A stretch of DNA of 64,000 nt, taken from the NCBI RefSeq assembly GCF_902459465.1, contig NC_047063.1:8059343-8123342 (forward strand), written 5' to 3'. The stretch comes from Asterias rubens (taxonomy: Eukaryota; Echinodermata; Asteroidea; Forcipulatida; Asteriidae). Below are positions 10,001 through 16,861 of this stretch, piece after piece; the first letter of the stretch is position 1, and every line of letters begins with the position of its first letter. A program made the translations under genes and the position numbers. The notes beneath the pieces were generated by a model. The model had not been told where the DNA came from. It ran no database searches and saw only the letters and a program-made list of their open reading frames with translations.

Positions 10001-11521
10001 ACCTAAATTTAAGCCCTGATCACTGTAAGAAGTCGTTTAATAAGTAAGTTGTGTTGGTATGAAGGTTAAATAAATACTGTTTTTGTGGGGGTAGATAAAG
10101 ACAAAGTGACTAGAGCACGATTTAAACCAATAAACCCAAGTCAATAACTTTATTCGGGGGTGCCTCTCAAAAGTCATACAGTGAGAACGCATAAGTGGGC
10201 TAGATAGCTTAGTTAGTTGAGCGACTGTGTTCCAGGAAAATCGGTCTGCAATACAGAAAATTAACGTGCGATGAAGGGGGTGTTTCAAGAGAGAGCTATC
10301 AGAAGTAGTTTGTACACAGTTTGCTGTGTGGGGGACAGAATCTCCTGCCACACCGTCGCATTAATCGGGAGGTCATTGGTTCAAATTCTGCTCCAGTAAT
10401 TTTGTCTTTGCTCAACCAAAACCATTTTAAATTTGACCAGTCAGTTTCCCTTGTAATTTATTATTAACAAATTATTTTTGAACACAAATTTCTTGTTTAT
10501 CGAAGGTCTTGGTAAGAAGAATAGGAAAAGCTCCGTTGGTACAGTATTCAAAAACTCTGATCGAGATACTCCCACCACAAGTCGAGCAGTGTCCCAGGAG
10601 GACGTCCATTCTGCAAGAGAATCCAACGGTGACGGAGAAGAGTCTAAGATGGAGAGACTTGAGACGAGACGTCTCAGCGGGAACGAGAGAGACTCTGAAG
10701 ATGATGACATTGAAGATAAAGATAGCGAAGAATCAAACGTTGAGCCACCGGTGGGGTTGCTGATTGACTTTGGAAGTCCCAAACACGCCTGTAGCACCAA
10801 GCATACTGAAAATCATACGGTAGATGAATCGCCTCAAAACCCAGCTCACAACCTGACTCAAAACCCAGCTCAAAACTCTTCTCAAAACCCGTCTCAAAAC
10901 CCGACTCAAAACCCGGCTCAAAACCTGACTCAAAACCCGACTCAAAACCCGACTGAGGTTAAGACACCGAAGCAGAACGGTTCAAATAAACTCAAGGATA
11001 GTTTTCCCGATGACCATCATAAGGGTGTATCAGGTACTGAGTGCAGGCAAGGTACCAGTGATCTACAAACCCCCTCAGCTACTAAAACCAAAGAGACAGT
11101 CAGCCCACTCGTCCAGGAACGGAAGTTCAACTTTGCCGTTGAGGCTTACCGGCCGGGTTTTGCGCAGCACGCTGTCGAAGGGGCCGGTAACCCGAAAATG
11201 TATGGACAGTCAAATGCGTATAGACCATGGCTAAGTACCGACTACCCAAACTCAGACAGTGACGATGATAATGATGATGAGAACAGATACGAGTACCAGT
11301 CAAACGGGGGTGCCACTCCTAGTAAATCCAGTCAGTCTGCCTATAATCCGTTCCCCACCAGACGATTGAAGAGCGAGAAGGATAGAACTCGTAGCCGGCT
11401 CAAGGTCGGTTTGTATAAAACGGCGGAGAAGAACTCTGGCGGTAGTACCAGTAATAACCGCTGCATCAACCAACAGCTTGGAACTGGTTCCCGAAGCGTC
11501 AAATCTGGAGGACGGTTCTAA
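1013..11521 (+). CDS. TBC1D30: TBC1D30 orthologue, Rab GTPase-activating protein (5' end outside window)
   Basis: Ten coding exons join in phase to give 830 residues ending in TAA: 1013-1074, 2124-2315, 3580-3765, 4549-4717, 5455-5623, 6094-6199, 7324-7600, 8475-8705, 9644-9730, 10506-11521. All junctions are GT..AG. Numbering from the first complete codon, the TBC domain covers roughly residues 20-250. Both catalytic fingers are visible: the arginine finger in IVKDLHR (Arg88, split over an exon junction) and the glutamine finger in GYCQG (Gln124). The family stimulates GTP hydrolysis by Rab proteins. Human TBC1D30 is reported to act on Rab8A and to affect primary cilium formation; that is family knowledge. 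Downstream blocks such as YSMAPFPFP and INHLLIGK are characteristic of TBC1D30. The acidic tail is low in complexity and probably disordered. The start codon and N-terminal exons are upstream of the window. TBC1D30 identity is secure from long stretches of recognisable sequence; exact exon ends are inferred. Confidence 0.93.
1477..2039. repeat. Pair of 83-bp direct repeats in TBC1D30 intron
   Basis: A segment starting ATCGAACAAAGAGGTGTCAG and ending TAGCGTGGT occurs at 1477-1559 and again at 1957-2039, same strand, with only a few differences. The roughly 400 bp between them is AT-rich and shows no coding pattern. The pair could be ends of an unrecognised element or a local duplication. Confidence 0.75.
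2124..2315 (+). CDS. TBC1D30: TBC1D30 exon b, start of TBC domain
   Basis: Acceptor CAG at 2121-2123, donor GTATGT at 2316. It has 64 whole codons, from WYDALRAVARLP through FNDRSNPDDD to QIVK, opening the TBC fold and carrying the first half of the arginine-finger motif. Confidence 0.93.
2403..2503. repeat. Interspersed repeat fragment related to 20534-20757
   Basis: TTGACCCATTTTAGGGACGTC at one end and CGCGTGTGACGTGCGTGCAA with GGGTCAATAC at the other match the ends of a longer element at about 20534-20757. The ends are inverted (TTGACCC..GGGTCAA), as in a small non-autonomous DNA element. Confidence 0.5.
2600..3510. repeat. Degenerate GATGGTTACTCAA short tandem repeat
   Basis: Variants of GATGGTTACTCAA repeat many times at about 2600-3020 and 3340-3510. 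They are interrupted at 3060-3345 by a separate repeat that ends GATACCTCACCATGTAATGC, also present near 18030. The units drift strongly, so the array is old. It fills most of the TBC1D30 intron between 2315 and 3580. Confidence 0.75.
3580..3765 (+). CDS. TBC1D30: TBC1D30 exon c, arginine and glutamine fingers
   Basis: Acceptor ACAG ending at 3579, donor GTCAGT at 3766. 62 whole codons begin DLHRTGC and contain RWNKAVGYCQGFN. This exon carries both catalytic fingers of the TBC dual-finger mechanism. Confidence 0.95.
4137..4256 (-). repeat. tRNA-derived SINE (family 3), minus strand
   Basis: Read on the minus strand, the segment has a B-box-like GGGTTCAAATCCCACCCC followed by the tail that also occurs near 12830, 48900 and 52900. 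It sits in a TBC1D30 intron. Confidence 0.55.
4257..4469. repeat. Foldback repeat with GGGCCCAATTTCATAG-type ends
   Basis: Begins GGGGCCCAATTTCATGGCTCTGC and ends AACCATGACATTGGGCCC, an inverted pair around an internal AGCAAAG/CTTTGCTT-rich segment. Same foldback family as 14932-15908 and 16079-16276. It lies in the intron before exon d. Confidence 0.65.
4549..4717 (+). CDS. TBC1D30: TBC1D30 exon d, TBC domain
   Basis: Acceptor CCAG ending at 4548, donor GTAAGG at 4718. It encodes VMIFLIDHVLPDSYF then NNLRALSVDMAVFREL, a helical TBC segment, and ends in phase 1 within a glycine codon. Confidence 0.94.
4930..5285 (+). repeat. tRNA-derived SINE (family 1)
   Basis: Contains the tRNA-like stretch ending GGGTTCAAGTCCTGGTCTTGACAC, then TCCTTGAGCAAGACACTAAACC, the family-1 body. 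The A-box half is worn. A 22-bp palindrome, AAGTGCTTTACTTCC-centred, sits near 5070. It lies in a TBC1D30 intron. Confidence 0.6.
5455..5623 (+). CDS. TBC1D30: TBC1D30 exon e, TBC domain
   Basis: Acceptor TTAG ending at 5454, donor GTAAGT at 5624. It encodes YEPPLTNVFTMQWFLTLF and VWDSIFLEGSEI, the conserved third part of the TBC domain, and ends in phase 2. Confidence 0.95.
6094..6199 (+). CDS. TBC1D30: TBC1D30 exon f
   Basis: Acceptor ACAG ending at 6093, donor GTAATC at 6200. It encodes DRLIEIDSADEFYSTMGQL and ends at a codon boundary after ELIQ. Its end is followed within about 35 bp by an interspersed repeat. Confidence 0.93.
6233..6425. repeat. Foldback repeat B (GGGTTTGGGTACTTTTTGTA end), half copy
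   Basis: Starts AAAGGGTTTGGGTACTTTTT and continues through AGCTTCCCTTAAAATGTTACT. Full palindromic copies occur at 48385-48742 and 50560-51345. It begins 33 bases after TBC1D30 exon f. Confidence 0.7.
6604..7130. repeat. Foldback element with CTCGAGGGG core
   Basis: A near-perfect palindrome at about 6605-6755 pairs TTGCTGCACGCTGTGAC with GTCACAGCGTGCAACAATTG. Its arms include TTTTGTACACTCGAGGGGG and CCCCTCGAGGGTGTACAAAA around GCCGAGG. The flank to 7130, with GGTATAACAATGCTCTGCAACG, may be a related second end. Not coding. Confidence 0.6.
7140..7249. repeat. Partial foldback repeat E ending in AAATTGGGCCC
   Basis: GCTTAGCAGAAATCAGCAGG, then GGATACCAGTCTCAAATTG, ending GGCTCTGTGAAATTGGGCCC. 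This is the right half of the GGGCCCAATTTCATAGAGC family found throughout the window. Confidence 0.6.
7324..7600 (+). CDS. TBC1D30: TBC1D30 exon g, conserved PFPFP block and glycine/lysine-rich linker
   Basis: Acceptor CCACAG ending at 7323, donor GTAAAT at 7601. It starts TIYSMAPFPFP and REKYMFSITPF, a block specific to TBC1D30. A run of glycines, lysines and then acidic residues follows and looks disordered. Confidence 0.92.
8175..8357. repeat. Foldback repeat C (AAGCCCGGTTCATACTT ends)
   Basis: Begins AAGCCCGGTTCATACTTACTG and ends AGGAAGTATGAACCGGGCTT, perfectly inverted ends, with GCGAATGCGAATG-type interior. Another complete copy is at 47324-47518. It lies between TBC1D30 exons g and h. 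Confidence 0.8.
8475..8705 (+). CDS. TBC1D30: TBC1D30 exon h, helical YALKKQYWRIQRRQQ block
   Basis: Acceptor GCAG ending at 8474, donor probably GTTGGT at 8706. A serine-rich start is followed by ERMNMDIYALKKQYWRIQ and RRQQKAHVIYG, the conserved basic helix of the family. A TTA microsatellite follows the donor directly. Confidence 0.88.
8716..8830. repeat. TTA microsatellite and short palindrome
   Basis: A (TTA)n run follows exon h. It leads into TTTTACCCATATACTTTGATG and its reverse CATCTGTGTATATGGGTAAAA, an inverted pair of the tail found on family-3 SINEs. Confidence 0.6.
8965..9090. repeat. Partial foldback repeat C
   Basis: AGCTCGGTTAATACTTGCTC at the left and TTCGCAGGAAGTATGATCTGG at the right resemble the 8175-8357 element, but shortened and diverged. 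Confidence 0.6.
9259..9395. repeat. Foldback repeat D (GGGGTCGATTTCACAAAGAG ends)
   Basis: Left end GGGGTCAATTTCACAAAGAG, right end TTAACTCTTTGTGAAATCGACCCC, with GAGTTAGGACGAG and CTCGTCCTAAC pairing inside. About 137 bp. Other copies are at 28635-28757 and 38516-38820. Confidence 0.8.
9644..9730 (+). CDS. TBC1D30: TBC1D30 exon i
   Basis: Acceptor GCAG ending at 9643, donor GTAAGG at 9731. It encodes RRHKEPKRSFS and SPSAINHLLIGKHG. The INHLLIGK motif matches the family and fixes the frame. Confidence 0.9.
9771..9876. repeat. Short inverted repeat
   Basis: GCGCGCTTAAAGC..GGAATTAGGTGCATTGTGG pairs with CCACAATGCACCTCATTCC, a small foldback in the intron after exon i. Confidence 0.5.
10198..10430 (+). 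repeat. tRNA-derived SINE (family 2), split
   Basis: An A-box-like GGGCTAGATAGCTTAGTTAG at 10198 and a B-box-like TCATTGGTTCAAATTCTGCTCC at about 10373 match family 2. The usual spacing is widened by about 150 bp, so the copy was probably broken by an insertion. It lies just upstream of the last TBC1D30 exon. Confidence 0.45.
10506..11521 (+). CDS. TBC1D30: TBC1D30 last exon with QNPT coding minisatellite
   Basis: Acceptor GAAG ending at 10505; TAA stop at 11519-11521. It encodes about 337 residues of low-complexity, charged tail. A 12-bp unit encoding QNPT/QNPA/QNLT-type repeats lies at about 10831-10955. Acidic runs such as SDSDDDNDDENRYEY occur near 11260. The tail is weakly conserved in the family and probably disordered. 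The upstream ATG at 10478 lies before the acceptor and is not needed. Confidence 0.9.
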
Positions 11522-11705
11522 AGAATTTGCTAAAAGGATTCCGTGTCAATTTTAAGAAGATGCAAATCTGTACATATCCGAACATGTCTAAAAGTAGTAA
11601 AAATTGTTAGAGTCTGAAGATGTAGCGTAGAGTCGCTTAAAGTAATGTTCTCTTGGTAGATTCTGTAAACTATGCTGTCTGTGTACTCACAAATTTTGCT
11701 CTGAA

Positions 11706-11711
11706 AATAAA
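11706..11711 (+). promoter_or_regulatory. Candidate polyadenylation signal of TBC1D30
   Basis: AATAAA lies 185 bases after the TAA of TBC1D30. It is the first canonical hexamer seen after the stop. Transcript ends are not known. Confidence 0.5.
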
Positions 11712-11879
11712 CATAATGAACCAAAATGTCCTGTTCAAAAATGCACTGACCAATTTTTCTCGTTAGGCGCAGTCGTGGCAATAGACAAAGTTAGACAACA
11801 GATTACTCAGTGACAAGTTAAAGCTTATGTGTAATTCAAGACTAAATGGGGGGACAAGCATTTATGTAGTAATGCAAAA

Positions 11880-12090
11880 GAAGTCTAGCGCCAGGTGCCA
11901 AACATACACAATTTCCAATGACGCAGGCCTGGCACTTCATCTTTGAAAGGGCAAGGCAATTTTCATTTTGTGAAGGGCACTTCCATTGGAAAATCTTAAA
12001 ATCAAAGGAAAACCTTTAAAGGGAAACAAGACCAAGGAAAACAGAGACCATGGCCTCCGTGGCCTGCCCGTAGTCCCAGGCCTGATTGAC
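11880..12090. repeat. Interspersed repeat F (GGGCAAGGGCACC / CCAGGCCTG)
   Basis: GAAAGGGCAAGGCAATTTTC, TTCCATTGGAAAATCTTAAA and CCCAGGCCTG recur near 16913-17070, 25440-25510 and 37052-37205, sometimes on the other strand. No coding pattern. Confidence 0.55.
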
Positions 12091-12299
12091 GTGTGTGTGC
12101 AAGGAAACCAGTCTTTGCCGATCGGGAGGTTGCAGTACATGAGTCAGTTTGAATCCTTTATTTTAGCAGAGGATACCACCCAACAAGTTAGTAGATGTCA
12201 AATTTGCAACAGGGATGAAGCATTTTGTTTTGGTTTTACTCATTTACACCGATGTGTGTTAGCACTCTTTATATAACACCCAAGCCGATCCTTGCCATT

Positions 12300-12800
12300 T
12301 GATTGGAGGATTGTCCGTCAAGTGATAGCAAATAAAAGTACCATTGCACGCTGAGTCACTCACCGTGCTTTTTCGTTCCATCCGAAAAGTACCATTGCAT
12401 GCTGCCAGCGTGCAATGGTACTTTTCGGATGGAACGAAAAAGCTGAGTAAAAACATCACTGCGTGCGCGTCTTTGTAACGCAGCAGTGTTACTGCAAGGA
12501 ATAATATTAGTAAAATTACTAATACTACTAGCATTCGGATTATACAATCAAAAATTGTAGGCCTACGCTTTGTTTGTTTTGAAAGTTGTGTCTTTCAATC
12601 AAAATGACAAAGATCTACTTGGATGTTATATAAAACAAATAATGAATGTTTTTCATTCGTGCAATGGTGCGAATATGTTCATTCGTTGAAAGCTGGAATG
12701 TTCCATTCAACTCGGCTCCGCCTCGTTGAATAGAACATTCCATCTTTCAACTCATGAACATATTCGCACCATTGCACTCATAAACATTCATTATGTGTAT
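12300..12800. repeat. Two foldback segments
   Basis: At about 12366-12452, GCTTTTTCGTTCCATCCGAA pairs with TTCGGATGGAACGAAAAAGC around GCATGCTGCCAGCGTGC. At about 12645-12795, AATGAATGTTTTTCATTCG and TGCGAATATGTTCATTCG pair with their reverse on the right, around ACTCGGCTCCGCCTCGTTG. Both would form long hairpins as RNA or single-stranded DNA. Confidence 0.7.
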
Positions 12801-13110
12801 AATATTCAGTACTTTCCCCCGAGTCCTGTGAACAAAAATCCACAGGGGTATTACTCGGGTGGGATTCAAACCCACGACCTTTGCAGTTCAAGAGCAGTGT
12901 CTATCCAACTAGACCACCTAGATTATCCGATAGATATCTGTACGGTTTTGGTATCAAAGATGAAGAATTTGATTTTGTTTAATCCATACACGCCAAAGGT
13001 GTGTAAAGCACTCTATATTCAGTACTTTCCCGAGTGGGATTCGAACCCTCATGTAATGAGAATTTCAATTGAACCAGGCCAGCCACTGTACCATACTTTT
13101 CTACAAAATA
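12800..13110 (-). repeat. tRNA-derived SINE (family 3), two minus-strand copies
   Basis: GGTGGGATTCAAACCCACGACC at about 12859 and GTGGGATTCGAACCCTCATG at about 13034 are B boxes read on the minus strand. Each follows an AGTACTTTCCCC-type tail. A pair of SINE fragments, the second shorter. Confidence 0.55.
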
Positions 13111-13632
13111 TTTCATCTTAAAAACTCTTGATATTCGTTTGTAGTGTTTTAGGGTTAGCTTTAATGTGCAATCAGTTAATAAATGTTTAATAGAATGGCC
13201 TTTTATTATATCAAGTGTATTAATATAATGTACAGTTAGTATATCAGCTGCTCGTGATAAATCACAAGAGCTAAGAGTTTTGTGTTGCTTTGTTTTTCTG
13301 GGGGAAAGATTAATAATTTAAATTTTCCAGTTTGGGTGAAATCTCTTCTTTTTTTTGTAGCCGTAGTTGATACTTGCAGAGTATGAAATGTGTTGATTTT
13401 TTTCTTCTGAAATGAATTATATATTTACATAATGCATTCTGTATCTATGAACAAAATATAATATCAACTTGTCATTATCAAACAACTTTTATTTTCACAT
13501 TTCTTTTGATTGTCAACTTTTGGTCCCTCCCCCCACCCACCCAACCTCACACCCAGGTCATGCAGACAAAAACCAACATGCTACTGAGATGGGATCCGAA
13601 CCCAGAATTTTAGAGTAGAATATATATCGTGG
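13110..13632. other. Non-coding interval with no recognised element
   Basis: AT-rich sequence with a C-rich tract near 13528-13550 (TCCCTCCCCCCACCCACCC). No convincing coding region, RNA gene or repeat was seen. Confidence 0.5.
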
Positions 13633-13880
13633 TGTGTCATGGCCGAGTGGTCTGCTGTATGGACTCAAGTTCTGATGGTTGAATTATCAGAGTGTGGGTT
13701 CGAATCCCGGTCATGACACTGTGTCCTTGAGCAAGGCACTCGACCATTATTACTTCTCTTCACCCAGATGTATAAGTGTGCTAATTTAAGCATCTCGTGG
13801 TTGTATGCTCTCCAGGGAGTTGAGAAAGATAGAGGAATATTCTAAAAGTATACTTTAGAGACCATTCATTTCTGAATAAC
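13633..13880 (+). repeat. tRNA-derived SINE (family 1 head, type-2 tail)
   Basis: GTCATGGCCGAGTGGTCTGC (A box), then GTGGGTTCGAATCCCGGTCA (B box), then TGTCCTTGAGCAAGGCACTCG. The downstream part (GCTCTCCAGGGAGTTGAGAA) matches 61520-61545 and not the tail at 55800 or 59200. The tRNA-like head most resembles a leucine or serine tRNA with a long variable arm. Confidence 0.7.
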
Positions 13881-14848
13881 TGCCACCATCGCCCAGATGT
13901 TGTTAATCTTGTTGAGTTAGTACTTGGCACCAGTATTTTCAGACAAATTAAAATATTGACCTTATGCACTGACGTCATCCAGCCACCATCTTAGAGGTAA
14001 AACGATGACAAAACAGTAAAACCGCAGAGGTTTGTATGTGTGGCGCACAGGTTTGGCCAATGAATGGCTGCTTTTTCACCTGTAGGCGAGGAGGGCGCCC
14101 TACTGATATGACATCATGTGCATACGGTCTATTGCCTTTTTTCTTTGTTTACCAGATCCATGAAACACTTGGGATAAGGAATGAAGCCCTGTAAAATGGT
14201 TTAACTCGAAAATAAAAATGGCGGTCAAACAATATGATTTCAATGCAAAATTTTATTGACATAATAGTCTTCAGAGTATAAAAAGTAAAAATTTGGAATT
14301 TACAACTAACCATTAACTGGAATAAACAACTAACCATAATTGCCTTTCTACTTAAAGTATGTCGCAGATTCTCAGAACTTAATTTCATCACATTTTACCT
14401 TTTAAATAATAGTCTAGTCAATTACTTGTCAAACAATTTTATTGTTTTCTGTGCTACTAGTACTGAATTATTATTCCTTCAGAACAAATGAGGTGTACAA
14501 TTCCCCATTATGCATTCACAACTCAATCTACAGTTATAATCATAACTACATTTGGATGGGAAGAAAGCCATTCATACCCCTTCTCGTATAATACATGTTT
14601 ATTGGGGGGGGGGGGCGATTAAGAACACAGAACACTTAATATCGTTAAAAAAAGGGGGTTTCCCCCTGTGTTCTCTGGAACGGATGCCTGCAGATTGTGC
14701 CGCATGTTTGTAACGTTACATGGTGCTATGTAAATAAAGGGGTCCTATTTTGAGCATAGCTCTGCATGCTTTGTAGAGAGAAGAATGAGCACTTTGAGAC
14801 GCCCTTTGGACAGTATGCTGTTTTCATTATAGTCATTATTAATGTTGG
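13881..14848. other. Non-coding interval, mostly unassigned
   Basis: AT-rich. It holds a G run near 14603 and fragments such as ATGGTGCTATGTAAATAAAG near 14720 that look like the 3' part of a family-1 SINE. No coding region was supported. Confidence 0.4.
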
Positions 14849-14925
14849 GGTGTCGTGGCCGAGCAGTCTAGGACAGTGGACTCAAGCTCTGTAATATACA
14901 GAAAGTGGGTTCGAATCCTGGCTTG
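14849..14925 (+). repeat. tRNA-derived SINE head (family 1), truncated
   Basis: GGTGTCGTGGCCGAGCAGTC and GTGGGTTCGAATCCTGGC are the A and B boxes. The copy stops where the foldback element at 14932 begins, so the foldback probably inserted into it. Confidence 0.65.
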
Positions 14926-14931
14926 GGCCCA

Positions 14932-15908
14932 ATTTCATAGAGCTGCTTAACGGTAAGCAAATTTTTTCGCTTAACGTAGCAAAAATAATTGCTTAAAACC
15001 ATTCAGAGTCCATGCTAAACGTACACGAGCTTAAGCACGTAAACAATTTGCGCGCGGAGATTTTAGATCGTTTGCTTGAGCAAAACAGAAGAAGGCAGTG
15101 TATTTTGCACTGTGTGCATGGCCTAGGGCTGCTTAACGGTAAGCAAATATGTTGGCTTAACGTAGCAACAAAAATTGCTTAAGCGTAAACCTATTTCACC
15201 AGCGGTTGCTAGCTTAAGCACGTAAACAAACTGTGCGCGCAACATTTTAGATCGTTTGCTTAAGCGAAAAAGAAGGTGCTGACAAAATGGCGGGCGAAAT
15301 AAATGCGGCGAGCACTCGAGTGGCGATAATAAAAATTCATCACCTTCTGTGTCTGATATGTATTATTTGTAATGGTTCAAAGTGCCCATCGAAAGGTTTA
15401 CACACTAACTTGAAAGTAAACAAGAAGATAATACATTGTACAGCATGATTCTGAAGCATTTTAGACACTCGTTTATTCGCTACACCTACCATACAAACGC
15501 ACGTACAATCACCGCTGTGCCGGCACAATAACATCGTTTGCGATGAGTGTTGCACTATGCGCTGTGTGAATAGGGTGCTTAAGCAAAATAGAGACTTTAA
15601 GGACCCTTTTTGTTTGCTTACCTATGTAAGCAAAAAACCTTGCTTAAGCAAGGGTATGAAATGAAAAATTTGCTAGTTGCGCCCGTTAAGCACAAAATCG
15701 ACCGTTACGGGATGCAGCTCTTTGAAACCGGGCCCGGCGCTTAAACAGGGTGCTTAAGCAATGGGGCTTTAAGGACCCTTTTTGCTTGCTTGCCTCGCCG
15801 TTTTAAGCAAAAAACCTTGCTTAAGCAAGGCTATGAAATGAAAAACTTGCTAGGTGCACCCGTTAAGCACAAAATCGACCGTTAAGCAGCTCTATGAAAT
15901 TGGGCCCT
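14932..15908. repeat. Composite foldback repeat E, GCTTAAGCA-rich
   Basis: Starts GGGCCCAATTTCATAGAGC and ends AGCTCTATGAAATTGGGCCC. Inside, the unit GGGCTGCTTAACGGTAAGCAAAT repeats (14942, 15126). The right half repeats near 15600-15740 and 15741-15908, each ending in a AATCGACCGTTA..GCAGCTC block. This looks like two or three nested or tandem copies of one foldback element, about 1 kb in all. Confidence 0.75.
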
Positions 15909-16078
15909 GGTCAGTAACGACACTTGAGCATAGAAAAAGACAATTGCTTCTCCAAGAGTAGAAATTGGTACCGGCGAAAGGTTGGGGAATAAGCTGCAAT
16001 GGATTTTCATCTTGTCCAGGGAGAAGAAATATTCTTAGACATTTAATGCCAATGAAACTGGATATAATCACCGGCCTG

Positions 16079-16276
16079 AGCCCAATTTCATAGATCTGCT
16101 TAAGAAGAACATGTTGCTAAACAATTATCTGCTAAGCAGAAATTAGCATGATACCAGTCACAAACTGTATATGTGATATGGTAGTTTAGCTGGCAACTTT
16201 ATTCTGTTAAACAGAATGTTGTTATGCTTAGCTACGTACTTTTTGTGCTTAAGCAACTCTATGAAACTGGGCCCCT
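16079..16276. repeat. Foldback repeat E
   Basis: Left AGCCCAATTTCATAGATCTGC, right AAGCAACTCTATGAAACTGGGCCC, about 198 bp. It lies 80 bp beyond the cathepsin C stop on the downstream side. Confidence 0.8.
16198..16203 (-). promoter_or_regulatory. Candidate polyadenylation signal of cathepsin C inside a repeat
   Basis: AATAAA on the minus strand, about 150 bases after the TAA of cathepsin C. No nearer canonical hexamer was seen. It lies within the foldback repeat at 16079-16276. Confidence 0.35.
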
Positions 16277-16355
16277 GTGATTTGGCTAGGGACAGACTTT
16301 ACTAATTATTACTAATATATTCTCTGGTTTTTTTTTAGTATTAATGATTGGTTCT

Positions 16356-16861
16356 TTATGGTGAAATTGGGAAGGACTTGACAGCAATGCTCTCTATGGA
16401 ACATTCATCTGTACTACGTCGGATACGGAAAAACCCATCCTCTCCCCAACTTTCCCCCCAGCTGTTCTTCACACTCCAGAATTTCTCTCCAGTCTTAGGA
16501 TCAGCACCGTAACCCACTACCAAGACGGCATGATTTGTAAGCTCAAAAGGGTCGAATCCTGGGACGCCATCTTCAAGAGCGACATGGTGGTATATCCCGC
16601 CATAATACAACTCAAAATCGCTGTAAACCTCAAATGAGACTGAGACTGGTCCGTTCTTAACCAACTCGATGCGCATCAGTTCCTCGTTGCAACCACCGTA
16701 GAACCCACCGACGTACGCGTAGTTTGTTCCGTAGATACGCTTGCAAGAGTTTTTCTTGCAGGTGCTGTCTTTTCCATGGTAAGGATAGCAGGACTCTTCA
16801 ATCAGTCCAAAATCCTCGGCGTATTTTCCGGCGATGAGGTATGGGAAACCTCCTTCACAAC
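16356..16861 (-). CDS. CTSC: Cathepsin C exon 6, His and Asn catalytic residues
   Basis: Acceptor AG at 16863-16862 (minus strand). Encodes [19 protein letters not shown] to [17 protein letters not shown], residues 283-450; stop at 16358-16356. His393 and Asn415 of the active site and the conserved [11 protein letters not shown] block are here. Confidence 0.96.

Noticed and set aside
10733..10945. Antisense open frame opposite the TBC1D30 last exon (VLSQVLSRVL repeats)
   Set aside because: Reverse reading of the in-frame QNPT minisatellite. No independent coding signs.
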